Shown one piece after another: positions 60,801 through 64,000 of a stretch of 64,000 bases of DNA. Each line of letters starts with the position of its first letter. The stretch's first letter is position 1. Origin of the DNA: Alnus glutinosa (taxonomy: Eukaryota; Streptophyta; Magnoliopsida; Fagales; Betulaceae); contig NC_084889.1 of NCBI RefSeq assembly GCF_958979055.1, forward strand, positions 31,313,261-31,377,260, given 5' to 3'. A program made the translations under genes and the position numbers. The notes beneath the pieces are model-generated. The model was not told the origin of the DNA, ran no database searches, and was given only the letters and a program-made list of their open reading frames with translations.

Positions 60801-62605
60801 GAGCCAAGACCATATATTTCTACAAGAAAAAAAGAAAAAAAAAAAGAAAAAAAAAAAGAGCCATAGGAACAGCATCAGTCAACCCCAAATACGGTGCTTC
60901 TCATGTATACTTGAATTCTATTAGCTTAGTACAACAACAATCTCAAATGTCATGAAAATAGTATGTTCATGAACCCTAGATGTAATGCCAAATCCAAAAA
61001 CTGCCTCAACCAATGCTGATTAAGGATGACTCCAACTTAGATGTATGACAGAATATATATTACCTGTCGTTTTTCTTCAGGTAGGGCAGCTTTCTCAACC
61101 CAGGAAACAGCAAGGTCCAAATCATTCAAAACTCTCACAAGAAGTGTCACAGCATAGACCTCAACAACTTCAATATATTGATCAACTCCCAGAATAAAAC
61201 GCGCATCACACCTTTCCATACAATGTACATTTGTTTCTGCACCAACAAGAACATAGTATTGTCCATCCACACAAATCCACTTGCTAAGGAACTCCTCCAA
61301 AAATTCCCGAACACCAAAAGAAGAACCTGCTGATATCTGAAAGCAAGCCCTGAAAAACAAAACAATAAAAGTTTTACAGCCACCCTATTGAAGTATAGAG
61401 CTTACCTCTTCCAATAACATGTTTGCCAAACCTATGTTGCATGCATAAAATAGAATGACCAAATCCCCCATGTCTTGTAGACCAGAGAATAAGTGTGCAA
61501 TATGCATATAAATCCCAAATGCTTACTTGCAAACATATTTATAACAAATACAAAGCCAATAACATAATAGTCTGTTCATGCATCCCAATGTTAGAGGGAG
61601 ACATCAATAAGATCAGATATTACATGGACAATTCACTTTGCCCAACATGCAAACAATGAAAAGAATTAGATAATTCCAAAGGTTAACCATGTCAAATGTC
61701 CTAAATTTTGCAGATTAAATTAAACTTATACTTGAACCATAGCACATCTACAGGCCTTAGGCCCCCTTCCTTCTTTATTTTCCCCCTTTTTTCTTTTAGG
61801 AAATTTCTTTGTTAATTCAAAATAATTCAAATCTCTTATTTTCCCTTGTTTTTTTCAAAGCAAATAAAGGCCTTGATTCGTATTGGTCATTTGAGGAAAA
61901 GAATTAGATGTCAAATTTGGGCATTTCAATGAGACGGAGAAGAAGATTTGTTTGCTTCAAACTCTGATAATTGAAGGAGTCACACCCCCTCCCCAACAGG
62001 AAAAAAAAGAAAAAAAAAAAGAAGAAGAGAGAGACAAAAGACAAAAAAATAATTTCTAGAACAAATATTGTACTAGAGAGCTGAATTATCCCAAAAGCTC
62101 ATTTGACCTTGTTTACATATCACCCTATTTCAAAGAGGAATGCTATATGTACAACCCTTTTACAGCTCTTTTACAACTTGTTGACACGTGTCAACATGTG
62201 ATTGAAGCAACATTAGTTACTCTAGAAAAATTTAACACCTTCCAATCACATGTTGACACATGTTAACAAGTTGTAAAGACGTTGTACTTCTAGCATTTTT
62301 CTATTTCAAATGGAGAAAGATACCAAAATTTACTTTTGAACATTCTAATCGCATCATGGCTATTTTAACAAAATAACTTTTGAGAGTTGAACTTATTTTT
62401 AATAAATTAAAGGTCAAACAACCACTCAAGCATAAATATATATAACCCTTCATATATGCATTTCAAATCCATATCACATGGAGAATTTGAAATAAATGAA
62501 AAGTAACATGTGCACTAGATAATGTACCCAGTAAGTAGAACTTGAACAGGGATGGCTGCAACAGAAACATAAAGTAGTTTAAGCTGATCCAGAATTTCTG
62601 ACGTC
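54823..62605 (-). CDS. APEM9-like peroxisomal membrane protein, 3' four exons (5' end outside window)
   Basis: Exons 62605-62528, 61349-61064, 57787-57441 and 54952-54823 join in phase. The N-terminal exon or exons lie right of the window. The encoded part reads [20 protein letters not shown]..., [59 protein letters not shown], and then a linker. A membrane-like segment follows ([20 protein letters not shown]), and the protein ends [20 protein letters not shown]...ATRGGQ before TGA at 54825-54823. Helical repeat segments and one late membrane span fit APEM9 (DAYU), the plant tail-anchored factor that tethers the PEX1-PEX6 complex at peroxisomes. The name is from memory of the family and needs a search. 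Introns are swollen by a LINE (58110-60295), a SINE with a nested palindrome, and MITEs. Confidence 0.7.
56687..56914. repeat. Two tandem imperfect 114-bp units in the last APEM9-like intron
   Basis: Both units start aacacgaaatta (56687 and 56801) and run through a gaccc/gatccgtttaa block, a gttgac/attgac block and ttatactcatgc to cgac. The second ends with cgacccgacccgaacccgac. Similar gggtt...gtttaattaaa sequence occurs at 13610-13700. It belongs to a dispersed plant repeat of unknown class. Confidence 0.65.
58045..58108 (+). mobile_element. LINE 3' end fragment
   Basis: tactagggttgcgcccctctgcgcttatcaatgc followed by ttatttatccaaaaaa has the layout of a plant LINE terminus. It directly precedes the longer LINE body. 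It may be a separate insertion or a rearranged end. Confidence 0.4.
58110..60295 (+). mobile_element. 5'-truncated L1-type LINE in an APEM9-like intron
   Basis: Reads as the later reverse-transcriptase domain of a plant L1 element on the + strand, opposite to the host gene. In order: [55 protein letters not shown] (the YADD-region exon is damaged or missing), [18 protein letters not shown], then a long open stretch 58991-59671 ([39 protein letters not shown]). After one stop it continues at 59675-60196 through the zf-RVT domain ([38 protein letters not shown]). The end gcttttaataag...acttatcaaaaaa is the usual tail. Stops and a deletion between 58370 and 58490 make it inactive. Confidence 0.88.
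60320..60339. repeat. Poly(G) run of 20 bases
   Basis: G20 on the + strand just after the LINE tail. Confidence 0.9.
62135..62300. mobile_element. 166-bp foldback MITE with 10-bp target duplication
   Basis: The arms gaatgctatatgtacaac and gttgtacttctagcatt are inverted copies, and the match continues through acaacttgttgacacgtgt-type sequence. The identical 10-mer ctatttcaaa flanks it at 62125-62134 and 62301-62310, fitting a Mutator-like (9-10 bp) target. It lies in an intron of the APEM9-like gene and does not touch an exon. Confidence 0.8.
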
Positions 62606-62707
62606 CTGCATGAATCCAAAAGAAATTGTGAGTAATATTTACCAGATTACCATAGTACGACGCATTTGTATGTGCGCACGGACACACCCTGCAGGAAAAT
62701 CATATCC

Positions 62708-63206
62708 TCTTTTTTTTTTTTCTTTTTTTTTTTTTTATAACTGGGGTATCGGGATACCATGCAAAGCGTCCATTCCATACAATTCGGATAAAGCCTGTGC
62801 TTTCGCCCTCGGGTGTGGCCCCAATGAATTGTTTGCACTTATTAACGCACATGACTTATCATCAAAGGACTCAATCACTCAAGACACCTCTCATCCTATA
62901 TGTGAGTCTAGTGATAAAGAGATAAGAAATAAGAGTATGAAGAGATAGAGATAGGAAGAATAACTCTTCCTCATCTATACATTGAGTTTGAGTTAGATTA
63001 CAATGTCTTCCTATCTCTATCTCTTCATGCTCTTATCTCTCAATCACTAGACTCACATATAGGATGAGAGGTGTCTTGAGTGATTGAGTCCTTTGATGAT
63101 AAGTCATGTGCGTTAATAGCACTCAAGAGGGGTCAAACCTTAGACCTGATGCTTCATGAGGCACCAAGGCGAAGTGATTCTCACTCGAGCCAACCCCTTG
63201 GGGTTC
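62708..63206 (-). mobile_element. tRNA-derived SINE split by a nested palindromic element
   Basis: On the minus strand the element starts GAACCCCAAGGGGTTGGCTC, has a B-box-like motif (AGGTCTAAGGTTTGACCCC), and continues after the inserted palindrome with a body ending CCCGATACCCCAGTTATAAA and an A-rich tail. The identical 8-mer tcatatcc (+ strand) flanks it at 62700-62707 and 63207-63214, a clean target duplication. Without the insertion the SINE would be about 215-220 bp. Confidence 0.8.
62840..63118. mobile_element. 279-bp near-perfect palindromic element nested in the SINE
   Basis: The arms of about 113-120 bp are inverted copies with only a few differences, including a ~6-base indel near 62920. 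The left arm begins tattaacgcacatgactt and the right arm is its complement ending at 63118. A ~40-bp unique loop separates them. The 5-mer gcact flanks both sides (62835-62839 and 63119-63123). No frame is present. The transcript of either strand would fold into a long hairpin. Confidence 0.8.
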
Positions 63207-63214
63207 TCATATCC

Positions 63215-64000
63215 ATTATAAAAAGTTAATCAATTTAAACAGCAACTTACATCATAAAAAAAGTACTCTTATCAAGATTGAAGCTAAGATATCTGGTTAG
63301 ATTCCAACAATAATAGCTTTTCTATGAATACTTTGCACTTTCTAGCTTTTCTCGGAGTATCTTAAAGTATCAAAATGAACTTTAGAAGTTAAAGGACCAT
63401 ATGAATCAAGATCATCAAAAACAAATTGTCAATTGCACAATGCAAATCTGAAATAATTATTCTGAAGGTTAGAGTATTCATGTTGACTGACTAGCAAGTC
63501 AAAATCTCTAAAAGTGGTGTAGAGCACCAAATTTTCTCCTCAAAAGCACGTTTGATATTCCATCATTTATGAAATTTATAATCCAAATATTTCAAGTCTG
63601 GAAAGGAAAGTAAAACAACCAAGCAATAACCATGATCATCTACTGACAAGTATAAACTATTAAATAGCTGCGCTCCATTTGGTTTACAGGAGTTCTGCAG
63701 GAAGTTAGATCGCAAGAAAATTAATTTAAGAAGAAGTACTACTGAAAGAAAGAAAAAATAATTTTCCTTGTCTTTTTGATTTACAAGAAACGTTTGTGGC
63801 AACAAAGTCTCAATTATTCATTGCAGGAGAATAGTTAGTGGTGGGACACAGCTTATCTTGCTAAACAAACTCACGAAAAATGCAAGAAAACAATTCTATT
63901 TTTCTTTCTCCTTTCTTGCTAATTAGAGGACAAAATGATAGTTCCAGTCCATTTCAAACCAAACCATGGATAGAATCCAATTGAATTCTATTAACGAAAT
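63215..64000. other. Intron or upstream sequence of the APEM9-like gene
   Basis: I looked here for the missing 5' exon on the minus strand and found no convincing match. The sequence is AT-rich with no other feature. Confidence 0.4.

Noticed and set aside
1..64000. CRISPR arrays, operons, ribosome-binding sites or other prokaryotic features
   Set aside because: Everything seen is plant nuclear sequence; direct repeats are transposon ends or microsatellites and have no spacer structure.

Overview
This is a window of a plant nuclear genome, most likely a woody eudicot (rosid type; I cannot fix the species). The evidence is AT-rich intergenic DNA, split genes with GT-AG introns, and plant protein families. 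The repeat load is also typical of plants: L1-type LINEs, tRNA-derived SINEs, small LTR (TRIM) elements, PIF/Harbinger and Mutator-like DNA transposons, MITEs and long microsatellites. Most open frames in the window are chance; only five host genes are supported. I rebuilt all five by hand from splice sites and codon phase. In each, the joined exons keep one open frame.

Layout. 1-940: 3' end of a degenerate LINE. 1454-12165: an old direct tandem duplication (two units of about 5.6 and 5.1 kb) with no recognisable gene, rich in TRIM and foldback repeats. About 12490-13290: LTR-retrotransposon debris. 14006-17901 (+): a two-exon plastid-type PPR gene. 18982-25900 (-): a ten-exon UspA plus protein kinase gene, convergent with the PPR gene. 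29100-32899 (-): a three-exon pollen-receptor-like LRR kinase (PRK). 34964-43342 (-): a nine-exon TruA-type pseudouridine synthase. 43590-48300: an apparently complete PIF/Harbinger transposon carrying a fragment of the host EFL1 GTPase gene. 48488-51735: a related Harbinger end and a decayed MULE transposase. 52240-53460: unclassified repeat-like sequence. 54823-62605 (-): the 3' four exons of an APEM9-like peroxisomal membrane protein gene, whose introns hold a LINE, a SINE with a nested palindromic element, and a MITE. Its 5' end lies beyond the window.

The order UspA-kinase, PRK, pseudouridine synthase, all on one strand, matches from memory the Arabidopsis neighbours At5g35380, At5g35390 (PRK1) and At5g35400. 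If that recollection is right, this is conserved microsynteny, and most of the size difference comes from transposons in introns and spacers. The genes have unrelated jobs: organelle RNA processing, signalling, pollen or receptor signalling, RNA modification and peroxisome biogenesis. They do not form a pathway.

The most unusual items are these: the Harbinger element with antisense EFL1 exons in its leader region; a 279-bp near-perfect palindrome inserted in a SINE; a Mutator-like MITE present in one copy of the tandem duplication and absent from the other; and a 52-bp tandem duplication that moves the reading frame in the last exon of the kinase gene.
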